Part shown: in pieces, positions 1 to 7,289 of the stretch
Position numbering within the stretch: position 1 is the stretch's first letter
Layout of the letters: every line of letters starts with the position of its first letter
NCBI GenBank assembly: GCA_046047755.1
Contig: JBJOHK010000103.1
Span: 1 to 10,496 of the forward strand
Direction: 5' to 3'
DNA from: JALRLA01 sp046047755
GTDB lineage: Bacteria > Bacteroidota > Bacteroidia > NS11-12g > UBA955
DNA: 10,496 bases
Notes under the pieces: generated by a model
Told to the model about the DNA's origin: nothing
What the model saw: the letters and a program-made list of their open reading frames with translations, nothing else
The model's database searches: none
Made by a program: the position numbers and the translations under genes

Positions 1-8
1 TTTTGTCC

Positions 9-1799
9 ATGCAACACATTCGTAACTTCTGCATCATTGCACACATTGATCACGGCAAGAGCACCTTGGCCGATCGATTATTGGAACACACTGGAACGGT
101 GACGCAGCGTGAATTGCAAGCTCAGTTGCTTGACAACATGGACCTTGAGCGCGAGCGAGGCATTACCATCAAGAGCCACGCCATTCAAATGAATTACGAG
201 CTCGAGGGTCAGAAATACGTTTTCAATTTGATCGATACTCCCGGCCACGTAGACTTTAGCTATGAGGTGAGCCGCAGCATTGCTGCCTGCGAAGGAGCCC
301 TTCTGATTGTTGATGCTTCTCAAGGCATCGAAGCCCAAACCATTTCAAACTTGTTCATGGCCCTGGAGCACGACCTTGAGATCATTCCCATCTTGAATAA
401 AATGGATCTTCCCGGCGCCATGCCCGAAGAAGTGAAAGATGAAATTGTTGACTTGATTGGTTGCGACCGAGACTCCATCATTCCAGCATCTGGAAAAACA
501 GGAATGGGGGTAGACAACATCTTGCGCGCCATCGTAGAACGCGTTCCTGCCCCCAAAGGCCAGATAGACGAACCCTTAAAGGCTTTGGTATTCGACTCTG
601 TGTTCAACCCCTTTAGAGGCATCATCGCATACTTCCGCATTTACAACGGGCAAATTAGCAAGGGTGAACATGTCAAATTCATGAACACGGGCATGACCTA
701 TCATGCCGATGAAATTGGCGTTCTCAAATTGGATCTGTCGCCCCGACAGCAGGTTTCAGCCGGTGATGTGGGTTACATCATATCGGGCATCAAAGACGCC
801 AAAGAAGTAAAAGTGGGTGACACTCTAACCTCTGTCGTTCGCCCTACTAGCGATTCCATCAAAGGGTTTGAAGATGTAAAACCCATGGTATTTGCAGGGA
901 TTTACCCTGTCGACACTGATGAATACGAGGAATTGCGCGACGCCATGGAAAAGCTTCAGTTAAACGATGCCTCTCTTGTGTTCGAGCCCGAAAGCTCTGC
1001 TGCCCTTGGTTTTGGTTTTCGCTGCGGGTTCTTAGGCATGTTGCACCTAGAAATCATTCAAGAACGCCTAGAGCGAGAGTTCAACATGACCGTCATTACC
1101 ACCGTTCCCAACGTGGGGTACTTTGCTTACACCACCAAGGGTGACAAGGTCATCGTAAACAACCCCAGTGATCTTCCCGATCCGGACAAAACAGAATACG
1201 TCGAGGAGCCTTACATCAAAGCCACTATCATCACCAAGAGCGAATACGTAGGCTCGGTCATGAGTCTATGTTTGGACAAACGGGGCATTCTCACCAATCA
1301 GGTATACCTGACAGCCGAGCGTGTCGAATTGAACTTTGAAATGCCCTTAGCTGAGATTGTGTTCGACTTTTACGATCGCTTGAAAACCATCTCTCGCGGC
1401 TATGCGAGTTTCGATTACCATCCCATTGGTTACAAAGAAAGCAAGTTGGTCAAGATGGATATTCTGCTGAATGGAAAACAAGTCGACGCCTTGAGCGCTG
1501 TTATTCACCGCGACAATGCTTTCGATTTGGGTAAAAAGATTTGCAAAAAACTCAAAGACTTGATTCCTCGCCAGCAGTTCGAAATCGCCATTCAAGCCGG
1601 TATTGGAGCCAAAATTATTGCCCGTGAAACCTTGAGCGCCTTGCGTAAAGACGTGACTGCCAAGTGTTACGGAGGTGACATTACCCGTAAGCGCAAATTG
1701 CTTGAAAAGCAGAAGGCTGGTAAAAAACGCATGCGCCAAGTAGGGAATGTCGAAATTCCGCAATCAGCGTTCATGGCCGTCCTGAAGCTCAACGATTGA
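9..1799 (+). CDS. lepA: Elongation factor 4 (LepA), ribosome-associated translational GTPase
   Basis: LepA binds the ribosome, hydrolyses GTP and is thought to back-translocate or remodel stalled or initiating ribosomes; it acts in the cytoplasm and at the membrane. The 596-residue product matches the family's usual length of about 600. The GTPase motifs are all present: P-loop AHIDHGKST (residues 11-19), G2 RGITI (50-54), G3 DTPGH (76-80) and G4 NKMD (130-133). Domains II, III and V and the LepA-specific C-terminal domain follow, with the diagnostic CYGGD, RKRKLLEKQKAGKKRM and GNVEIPQSAF segments near the end. The reading frame is open back to a TTG at position 3, but ATG at 9 (MQHIRNFCII) matches the conserved LepA N-terminus, so I use it. 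Little upstream DNA is available, so no promoter can be assigned. dprA follows after 12 nt, probably in one transcript. Identification is secure. Confidence 0.97.
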   Translation: MQHIRNFCIIAHIDHGKSTLADRLLEHTGTVTQRELQAQLLDNMDLERERGITIKSHAIQMNYELEGQKYVFNLIDTPGHVDFSYEVSRSIAACEGALLIVDASQGIEAQTISNLFMALEHDLEIIPILNKMDLPGAMPEEVKDEIVDLIGCDRDSIIPASGKTGMGVDNILRAIVERVPAPKGQIDEPLKALVFDSVFNPFRGIIAYFRIYNGQISKGEHVKFMNTGMTYHADEIGVLKLDLSPRQQVSAGDVGYIISGIKDAKEVKVGDTLTSVVRPTSDSIKGFEDVKPMVFAGIYPVDTDEYEELRDAMEKLQLNDASLVFEPESSAALGFGFRCGFLGMLHLEIIQERLEREFNMTVITTVPNVGYFAYTTKGDKVIVNNPSDLPDPDKTEYVEEPYIKATIITKSEYVGSVMSLCLDKRGILTNQVYLTAERVELNFEMPLAEIVFDFYDRLKTISRGYASFDYHPIGYKESKLVKMDILLNGKQVDALSAVIHRDNAFDLGKKICKKLKDLIPRQQFEIAIQAGIGAKIIARETLSALRKDVTAKCYGGDITRKRKLLEKQKAGKKRMRQVGNVEIPQSAFMAVLKLND

Positions 1800-1811
1800 T
1801 AACTTGAGAGG

Positions 1812-2684
1812 GTGAATACCCTCGACATCTGGGTCTGGCTCTTGGCCATGGCTCGAAATCCTCAAATTAAACCCCTGGCACTGCATGCCTGGATGAAGCA
1901 ATTCTCTGCAGCACCCATAGACCTACAAGAAGCCACTAGCCATCTATTCTCTTTGTGCTCGTGCACCTTGGATGCTCCTTCCCTTTCATTGGCCCGTAAA
2001 GACTTAGACATGGCTCTTTCGGCGGGTATATCTTGTATAGACTATTGGAACCCCCAGTACCCCTATCGGCTGAGAGAAATTCCTTCCGCGCCCCCTCTGC
2101 TATTCGCCAATGGCCATCCTAAAAACTGGAATGCCGCCAAAGTAGGTGCCGTGGTAGGTAGTCGCAGCTGCAGCTCGCAGGGCCAATCGTTTACGCGTGC
2201 ATTGATACAGGACTTGGCCCCACAAGGAATTGTATGGATCTCGGGTTTGGCATTGGGCATTGATGGAGCTATGCACCAATCAGCCTTAGATTCTGGTCAA
2301 GCCACCTGGGGAATCTTGGCGGGAGATGTTCGTTGGGTTTATCCGCCGGGGAATCGAATACTGGCCAGCCAAATGATGCAAGATCCTCGCAGCGGATTGT
2401 TATCAGAAAACCTCGGAAAACAAAGGTTTGACCCCTTGGCTTTCAAACGCCGAAATCGACTAATTGCCGGCATGGCCGATTTTCTTTTGCTAGTCGAAAG
2501 TCAAGACCCCTCTGGAAGCCTGATAAGCGCCCAGTATGCCGAAGCCTTTGACCGAAGATTGTTTGCCGTGCCACAGCACCCCAGTCATGCCTTATCGGCT
2601 GGGCCCAATGGTCTCATACAACAACAAAGAGCCCTGCTTTGTCAGCAGGGCTCGGATATTGTTCAAGAAATGAATTGGACCTAG
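1812..2684 (+). CDS. dprA: DNA-processing protein DprA/Smf, short form without C-terminal winged helix
   Basis: DprA binds incoming single-stranded DNA during natural transformation and loads RecA. The 290-residue product has a poorly conserved helical N-terminal part (about 1-75), the YPxxL-type linker (YPYRLREI, 83-90) and a Rossmann-like DprA core. Core motifs seen are VVGSR (114-118), SGLALGID (144-151), VYPPGN (176-181), LLSEN (196-200), RRNRLIAG (213-220), VES (228-230), SGSLISA (234-240) and FAVP (251-254). The protein ends at SDIVQEMNWT, close to where the core ends in relatives. Many family members continue for roughly 60-70 residues with a DprA winged helix, which is absent here. 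The start is GTG at 1812; an in-frame TAA at 1800-1802 leaves nothing longer. GAGAGG lies directly against the start codon, too close for a normal Shine-Dalgarno. The stop overlaps the yidC stop by 4 bp, and an inverted repeat sits in the last codons. Confidence 0.93.
   Translation: MNTLDIWVWLLAMARNPQIKPLALHAWMKQFSAAPIDLQEATSHLFSLCSCTLDAPSLSLARKDLDMALSAGISCIDYWNPQYPYRLREIPSAPPLLFANGHPKNWNAAKVGAVVGSRSCSSQGQSFTRALIQDLAPQGIVWISGLALGIDGAMHQSALDSGQATWGILAGDVRWVYPPGNRILASQMMQDPRSGLLSENLGKQRFDPLAFKRRNRLIAGMADFLLLVESQDPSGSLISAQYAEAFDRRLFAVPQHPSHALSAGPNGLIQQQRALLCQQGSDIVQEMNWT
2619..2653 (-). terminator. Intrinsic terminator of yidC, lying inside the 3' end of dprA
   Basis: GAGCCCTGCT (2629-2638) and AGCAGGGCTC (2644-2653) form a perfect 10-bp stem around a 5-nt loop. 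Read on the minus strand, the hairpin begins 27 nt after the yidC stop and is followed by TTTGTTGTTG, a U-rich tract (2628-2619). On the plus strand it is followed by GGATATTG, so it fits termination of yidC rather than of dprA. The stem is part of dprA codons for RALLCQQGS. The U tract is interrupted by G residues, so efficiency is uncertain. Confidence 0.75.
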
Positions 2685-4546
2685 CGTTTAGCTTTTTGTT
2701 GGCTAGCCTTCATGGCATCTTCCATGCGCTGCTGAAACTTACTCTTGGTCACCGGCTTCTTTTTGTTTTCGGCAATTTGAGCCTTCAACTTATCATCATC
2801 TACCATGCGGCGAATGATGAATTGCTGCGAGAAGGTGATGATGTTTGATACGAAGTAATACCAGGTCAATCCTGAAGCGTAATCATTCAACACACCCAAG
2901 AAGATGATGGGCATGAAATACCCGATGTACTTCATTTGACCAGTCACCCCCGAAATCTGGTTATTCAAGTGGGTGTACAACAGCGTAGAAGCCGTCATCA
3001 TCAACGTGAAAATACTCACGTGATCCCCGTAGAAGGGAATGTGGAAGCCCAATGCCGGACCATCCCAAGTGGACAAATCTGAAGCCCACAAAAAACTCTT
3101 CTGACGCAATTCAAAAGCGTTGGGGAAGAATTGGAACAAGGCGAACAAAATGGGCAATTGGAACAACATGGGCACGCAACCACTCAAGGGGCTCACCCCT
3201 GCTTTTCGGTACAAAGCCATGTTCTCAGCCTGCTGTTTCTGAATGTCAGAATATTTGGTTTTGATGATATCAATCTCCGGCTTAAGAATGCGCATTTTGG
3301 CTGTACTCAAGTAACTCTTATACACCAAGGGCAACAAAATCAACTTGATAATAAAGGTCAGCAACAAGATGATGATACCCATGCTGGCAATGCGATCGTC
3401 TAACAAGTCAAAAACGGGAATAACGATGTAGCGGTTAACCCATCCGAAAATGCCCCATCCCAAGGGAACAATGCGCTGAAATTGAGCGTTGTCGACTCCC
3501 AAATCTAGGGCGTCCAAGGTGCGGTAGTGATTAGGGCCAAAGTAATAGGCAAAATCATAGGTCTTATCAGCCTCACGACCATATTCGACAAACAAGCTTG
3601 TCCCCAATTGGCGAATGGGATCACCGTCTTCGGCGCTCTCTCCGGTCATGGTTTCTGGCAATTCATTTGCGCGCACTTTCGAATCGGTAGCAAAACCGTT
3701 TGGCGCCGCCAAAATGCAAGAGAAATACTGCTGTTTGAAGGCCACCCATTGTAGTCGATTTTTAAAGGTTTCTTCTTCTTCGCTACCCATTCCCAACTTA
3801 TCGGGCTGCTCGCCCTTTAGTTGATACACAACGGTAGTATTTTGCTTTTCCCACTTCAATTCGCGCTCTTGACGAACGGGCTTGTGGTTCCAAGTGAATT
3901 CCAAATCGGAGTTGTTGCGCTGCATCAAATAGTCCACATCGTGCAAAACCAATTGATACGAAAGCTTGAAACCTTGCTGATCGTCAAAGCGATAGACCTG
4001 ATCCATATATCCCCCATTGTTGCCATTCAAGCGCAACACCAGTTCTTTATCGGTCTTAGATTGAACCTTCCACAAGAAATCACGGCTGGAAACAGGGCCG
4101 TAGCCAGGTGTATTCCAAACCCATTCCTGCTGAGAGTTAGCGGCTTTAACCAAAGCAACCTGACCGCTGTCAGCGCTGTTGTGGTTTTTAAGGGTAACCG
4201 CACGCAGAGTACCCCCTCTTTGATCAAATTCCAAGGCCAATTCGGCATTTTCAAAGGCAATCACCTCTCCAGGATTATTGCCGGCCCACTGGGAAGCCAT
4301 AAGGCCCAAGACACCCACTAAACCTGAGTCAGCTGGCGCAGACGAGGCCTGGGTATCTGCGCTGTTCTCGGCGACAGACGCATCTTGATTCTGCTCTTGG
4401 CGAGTTTGCTCAAGCTCCACACGGGCTAAACTATCTTGCTGGCGTTGAAGAGCGGCCTGTTGCTCAGGGGTAGGCGCTGTGTACCAATAATATCCAATGA
4501 GAATGAGGAAAATGAGCGAAAAACCTATGACTGAATTGCGATCCAT
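2681..4546 (-). CDS. yidC: Membrane protein insertase YidC (Oxa1 family, Bacteroidota type)
   Basis: YidC inserts and folds inner-membrane proteins alone or with SecYEG. The 621-residue protein has an N-terminal membrane anchor (about 6-22), a Q/E-rich linker (28-60), a large periplasmic beta-sandwich P1 domain (about 85-365) and the conserved insertase core (about 370-580). The core contains the cytoplasmic loop after TM2 (KMRILKPEI, KAGVSPLSGCVPMLFQLPI) and membrane segments near 385-408, 455-473, 508-525, 540-552 and 560-577. The tail (581-621) is strongly basic, fitting ribosome contact. At the position of the core arginine of E. coli YidC (R366), this protein has lysine K401; I recall lysine as common in Bacteroidota. 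The start is ATG at 4546, just before the hydrophobic anchor. It is divergent from atpD, with an 80-nt gap between start codons, and convergent with dprA. The best upstream minus-strand box is TAACTTCG (4567-4560), one mismatch from TAnnTTTG and lacking a clear -33 partner. Confidence 0.97.
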   Translation of the reverse strand: MDRNSVIGFSLIFLILIGYYWYTAPTPEQQAALQRQQDSLARVELEQTRQEQNQDASVAENSADTQASSAPADSGLVGVLGLMASQWAGNNPGEVIAFENAELALEFDQRGGTLRAVTLKNHNSADSGQVALVKAANSQQEWVWNTPGYGPVSSRDFLWKVQSKTDKELVLRLNGNNGGYMDQVYRFDDQQGFKLSYQLVLHDVDYLMQRNNSDLEFTWNHKPVRQERELKWEKQNTTVVYQLKGEQPDKLGMGSEEEETFKNRLQWVAFKQQYFSCILAAPNGFATDSKVRANELPETMTGESAEDGDPIRQLGTSLFVEYGREADKTYDFAYYFGPNHYRTLDALDLGVDNAQFQRIVPLGWGIFGWVNRYIVIPVFDLLDDRIASMGIIILLLTFIIKLILLPLVYKSYLSTAKMRILKPEIDIIKTKYSDIQKQQAENMALYRKAGVSPLSGCVPMLFQLPILFALFQFFPNAFELRQKSFLWASDLSTWDGPALGFHIPFYGDHVSIFTLMMTASTLLYTHLNNQISGVTGQMKYIGYFMPIIFLGVLNDYASGLTWYYFVSNIITFSQQFIIRRMVDDDKLKAQIAENKKKPVTKSKFQQRMEDAMKASQQKAKR

Positions 4547-4576
4547 GAAAATTTGTACGCGAAGTTAACCAAAAAC

Positions 4577-4607
4577 TTGGGAGGCGCTTTGTGGAATCCT
4601 ATCTTTG
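4577..4607 (+). promoter_or_regulatory. Bacteroidota sigma-A type promoter of atpDC
   Basis: TATCTTTG at 4600-4607 is an exact match to the Bacteroidota -7 consensus TAnnTTTG. TTG at 4577-4579 provides the -33 element with a 20-bp spacer, the expected distance. Transcription would begin near 4612-4614, leaving a leader of only about 13-15 nt before the ATG at 4627. This also argues that the in-frame GTG at 4591 is not the true start, because it lies upstream of the predicted transcript start. Confidence 0.7.
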
Positions 4608-4626
4608 CGCCACGAAAACAGACGCT

Positions 4627-6135
4627 ATGGTCAACAAAGGTAAAATCTCGCAAATTATTGGTCCTGTGGTCGACGTAAGTTTCAATGAAACAGGATCTAG
4701 TCTGCCCAACATTTACAATTCACTGGAAGTCGTTCGTTTGAACGGCCAAAAGTTGGTTCTCGAAGTGCAACAGCACTTGGGTGAAAACATCGTGCGTACC
4801 ATTGCGATGGATGCCACAGAAGGTTTGCAACGCGGCTTGGATGTCATCGACACTGGTGCTCCTATTAAAATGCCCGTTGGTGACAACATTCGCGGCCGCC
4901 TGTTGAACGTAGTAGGTGAGTCTATTGACGGCATGACCGCATTAGACAACTCTGAAGGACGTGCCATTCACGCACCCGCTCCTACGTTTGAAAATTTGAG
5001 CACTAGCACCGAACCTCTATACACTGGAATCAAAGTAATTGACCTTCTTGAGCCTTATGCCAAGGGTGGTAAAATTGGTTTGTTCGGTGGTGCCGGTGTA
5101 GGAAAAACCGTTTTGATCATGGAATTGATCAACAACATCGCCAAAGCCTATAGCGGTATGTCCGTATTCGCCGGAGTAGGTGAGCGTAGCCGTGAGGGTA
5201 ACGACTTGCTTCGCGAAATGATCGAATCAGGTGTAATTCGCTACGGTGACGAGTTCGTAAAGAGCATGGAAGAAGGCGGATGGGACTTGAGCAAAGTAAA
5301 CATGGACAAATTGGCTGAGAGTCAGGCCACCTTGGTATTCGGACAGATGAACGAACCTCCAGGAGCCCGTGCTCGTGTAGCCTTGTCAGGTTTGACCGTA
5401 GCGGAATATTTCCGTGACGGCGACGGTGAAGGCGCGGGTAAAGACATCTTGTTCTTTATCGATAACATCTTCCGTTTCACTCAGGCGGGTTCTGAAGTAT
5501 CAGCCCTTTTGGGTCGTATGCCATCAGCCGTAGGATACCAGCCTACTTTGGCCACCGAAATGGGAGCCATGCAGGAGCGTATCACCTCTACAACCCGTGG
5601 TTCTATCACCTCTGTTCAGGCCGTTTACGTACCTGCTGACGACTTGACTGACCCTGCTCCCGCTACCACATTTGCCCACTTGGACGCTACTACGGTATTG
5701 AGCCGTAAGATTGCTGAGTTGGGTATCTACCCTGCGGTTGACCCCTTGGATTCTACTTCTCGCATCTTGACTCCAGACGTTTTGGGCAAAGAGCACTATG
5801 CTTGCGCTCAACGTGTGAAAGAGTTGTTGCAGCGTTACAAAGAGTTGCAAGATATCATCGCCATCTTGGGTATGGATGAATTGAGTGAAGAAGACAAATT
5901 GGTTGTACACCGTGCTCGTCGTGTACAGCGTTTCTTGTCTCAGCCTTTCCACGTGGCCGAACAGTTCACAGGTATCCCAGGCGTATTGGTGGACATCAAA
6001 GAAACCATCAAAGGATTCAACATGATCATGGATGGTGAAGTTGATGAATACCCAGAAGCTGCCTTTAACTTGGTTGGAACCATCGAGGATGCCGTTGCCA
6101 AGGGTAAGAAACTCATGGAAGAAGCGGCTGCATAA
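4627..6135 (+). CDS. atpD: F-type ATP synthase F1 subunit beta
   Basis: This is the catalytic beta subunit of the F1 sector of ATP synthase at the cytoplasmic face of the inner membrane, making ATP from ADP and phosphate. The 502-residue product shows an N-terminal beta-barrel (about 1-85), Walker A GGAGVGKT (154-161), the catalytic glutamate in VGERSREGND (E186), Walker B with IDN (D279), the SALLGRMPSAVGYQPTL segment (292-308) and the DELSEED lever motif (417-423). All catalytic residues are intact. The frame is open upstream to GTG 4591, but ATG 4627 gives MVNKGKISQIIGPVVDV, the conserved beta-subunit start, and lies downstream of the predicted promoter. atpC follows after 2 nt. The genes for alpha, gamma, delta and F0 are not nearby; in Bacteroidota atpDC is commonly separate from the other atp genes. 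Codon choice (CGT, GTA, TTG) looks like that of a highly expressed gene. Confidence 0.98.
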   Translation: MVNKGKISQIIGPVVDVSFNETGSSLPNIYNSLEVVRLNGQKLVLEVQQHLGENIVRTIAMDATEGLQRGLDVIDTGAPIKMPVGDNIRGRLLNVVGESIDGMTALDNSEGRAIHAPAPTFENLSTSTEPLYTGIKVIDLLEPYAKGGKIGLFGGAGVGKTVLIMELINNIAKAYSGMSVFAGVGERSREGNDLLREMIESGVIRYGDEFVKSMEEGGWDLSKVNMDKLAESQATLVFGQMNEPPGARARVALSGLTVAEYFRDGDGEGAGKDILFFIDNIFRFTQAGSEVSALLGRMPSAVGYQPTLATEMGAMQERITSTTRGSITSVQAVYVPADDLTDPAPATTFAHLDATTVLSRKIAELGIYPAVDPLDSTSRILTPDVLGKEHYACAQRVKELLQRYKELQDIIAILGMDELSEEDKLVVHRARRVQRFLSQPFHVAEQFTGIPGVLVDIKETIKGFNMIMDGEVDEYPEAAFNLVGTIEDAVAKGKKLMEEAAA

Positions 6136-6137
6136 TT

Positions 6138-6365
6138 ATGTGGGTAGAAGTTTTAACACCTGATCAAACCCTTTTCACTGGCGAGGCCAAAGTGGTCTCT
6201 TGCCCAGGAGTGGATGGCAGTTTTCAGATTTTGGAAAACCACGCTCCTATGATCGCCAATCTTCGCGAGGGCACCTTGGAAATTACCGGAGATGAATCTC
6301 ACTCTTTCGGTGTTCAAAGTGGTTTGGTAGAAGTATTGAAAAATAAAGTGATTGTATTGGTCTAA
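6138..6365 (+). CDS. atpC: F-type ATP synthase F1 subunit epsilon, short form (beta-sandwich domain only)
   Basis: Epsilon sits on the central stalk, joining gamma to the F0 c-ring. The 75-residue protein contains the N-terminal beta-sandwich with the recognisable LTPDQTLFTGEAKVVSCPGVDGSF type opening (residues 6-29), the LENHAPMIANLREG core (32-45) and the FGVQSGLVEV strand (57-66). It stops at KVIVLV, where E. coli epsilon (about 139 residues) would continue into the C-terminal two-helix domain that inhibits ATP hydrolysis. Similar short forms are, to my knowledge, usual in Bacteroidota, so this looks like lineage architecture rather than a broken gene. The start codon lies 2 nt after the atpD stop, so translation is probably coupled. 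A strong terminator begins 25 nt after the stop. Confidence 0.95.
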   Translation: MWVEVLTPDQTLFTGEAKVVSCPGVDGSFQILENHAPMIANLREGTLEITGDESHSFGVQSGLVEVLKNKVIVLV

Positions 6366-6390
6366 AGGAGACCTCAACTTCCTTGCAATG

Positions 6391-6422
6391 AAAGCCGCTG
6401 GAGACAGCGGCTTTTTTGTTTT
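6391..6422 (+). terminator. Intrinsic terminator of atpDC
   Basis: AAAGCCGCTG (6391-6400) and CAGCGGCTTT (6405-6414) form a perfect 10-bp stem with a GAGA tetraloop. The 3' arm runs directly into a T-rich tract (TTTTTTGTTTT, 6412-6422). It lies 25 nt after the atpC stop and closes the transcript before the sigma factor region. Confidence 0.93.
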
Positions 6423-6740
6423 ACCCTCAAAGGGCACTACCCTAGTATCCGAAATGGAATCTACAGCAGATGACGAAGAAGAATTCGACTGCTCATTCAG
6501 AAGTCTTGTTCAAGGTATAATCCAATCCCTTAAACAAAAATCCCGACTTCGACTCACGAATTTGTTACACAATTGTCTAAAGTGTCACTAGAACACTTAT
6601 ACAAAAAAGGGCCAAAAATCAACATTTTCAATGATTTCAGTGGATAATCATCACTTTTTGTTTAATTTTTAAATTACATTAATTATACAAAATAATTGCA
6701 CGAAAGAGACCTGTGGCGTTGATTTGTTTCATCTTTTACC
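6423..6740. other. Gene-free region before the sigma factor gene, AT-rich in its second half
   Basis: No convincing gene lies in these 318 bases. The first part holds a 45-codon plus-strand frame (6454-6591) without recognisable similarity. From about 6540 the sequence becomes very AT-rich. Small symmetrical elements are present: palindrome ACAATTGT (6569-6576), AAGTGT/ACACTT around 7 nt (6580-6598) and ATGATT/AATCAT around 9 nt (6631-6651). Any of these could be operator half-sites, but each is short enough to arise by chance in AT-rich DNA. I see no tRNA, riboswitch or mobile-element signature. Confidence 0.5.
6696..6726 (+). promoter_or_regulatory. Candidate promoter of the sigma factor / lycopene cyclase pair
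   Basis: TTG (6696-6698), a 20-bp spacer and TTGATTTG (6719-6726) match the Bacteroidota TTG-N20-TAnnTTTG layout with one mismatch in the -7 box. Transcription would start around 6731-6733, about 8-10 nt before the ATG at 6741. An alternative uses TTTG at 6657-6660 with the weaker box TAATTATA at 6680-6687. In such AT-rich DNA partial matches are easy to find, so this is tentative. Confidence 0.3.
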
Positions 6741-7280
6741 ATGAAACCTAAACAAAATTCATTCGACGTCATGATGGCTGGAGAAATCATCCCTCTTCGC
6801 AATTTTGCGCTGTCCCTCACGCACGACATGGACGATAGCAAGGACTTGGTGCAAGAAACCATTCTTAAGGCCTATCGCTACAAGGACAAGTTTGAAGAAG
6901 GCACCAATTTAAGAGGTTGGTTGTACACCATTCTGAAAAACAGTTTCATTAACCAATACAGAAGGAACGCCAAGCGCAATACATTTCTGGATACGACAGA
7001 CAATACCTTTTACCTGGACCAACCGTCACACAATGTGGCCAACGATGCCGAACTCCGTTTCATTCGCAACGACATTCAAAAAGCCATCGAAACCCTTCCA
7101 TTGGAATTGAGAATCACCTTCAGCTTGAATGTGGAAGGATTCAAATACCAAGAAATTGCCGACGAATTGGGCATACCCTTGGGCACTGTCAAAACCCGCA
7201 TCTTTGTTGCCCGCCGCATTTTGCGCGAACAATTGAGTGAATACAAGAGTTTCTTGGAGCTTCCCGAGCAATTGGCTTAA
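6741..7280 (+). CDS. ECF-type RNA polymerase sigma factor (sigma-70 family)
   Basis: This gene encodes a 179-residue alternative sigma factor with only regions 2 and 4. Region 2 (about 18-78) includes the core-binding DSKDLVQET segment (32-40) and the GWLYTILKNSFINQYRR promoter-melting and -10 recognition part (59-75). Region 4 (about 110-165) includes LPLELRITFSL and the helix-turn-helix YQEIADELGIPLGTVKTRIFVARR (136-159), which would read the -35 element. The fold assignment is firm; the regulon is unknown. The closest recalled relatives are widespread Bacteroidota ECF factors, a broad set that includes SigP-like regulators of type IX secretion and stress or pigment regulators. I cannot separate these by eye. 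No anti-sigma factor gene lies beside it, unlike many ECF loci. The stop TAA is followed 9 nt later, in the same frame, by the GTG of a lycopene cyclase, so the two are probably co-transcribed. It starts at ATG 6741 (MKPKQNSFDV). Confidence 0.92.
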   Translation: MKPKQNSFDVMMAGEIIPLRNFALSLTHDMDDSKDLVQETILKAYRYKDKFEEGTNLRGWLYTILKNSFINQYRRNAKRNTFLDTTDNTFYLDQPSHNVANDAELRFIRNDIQKAIETLPLELRITFSLNVEGFKYQEIADELGIPLGTVKTRIFVARRILREQLSEYKSFLELPEQLA

Positions 7281-7289
7281 TTTTACCAG

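Noticed and set aside
3..8. TTG start two codons upstream for lepA
   Set aside because: The ATG at 9 gives the conserved MxxIRNFxIIAHIDHGK start; the extra two codons add nothing typical of the family.
3821..4321. 166-codon plus-strand frame opposite the periplasmic part of yidC
   Set aside because: No recognisable motif or start context, and it lies wholly inside a well-conserved gene on the other strand.
4591..4626. Twelve-codon N-terminal extension of atpD from GTG 4591
   Set aside because: It overlaps the predicted -7 promoter box and has no counterpart at the conserved beta-subunit N-terminus; ATG 4627 fits the family.
6352..6591. Longer plus-strand frames starting at 6352 or at ATG 6388, the latter 17 nt after an AAGGAG-like motif
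   Set aside because: The 6352 start lies inside atpC. Both versions read through the atpDC terminator hairpin and its T tract, so the first codons would simply be the terminator.
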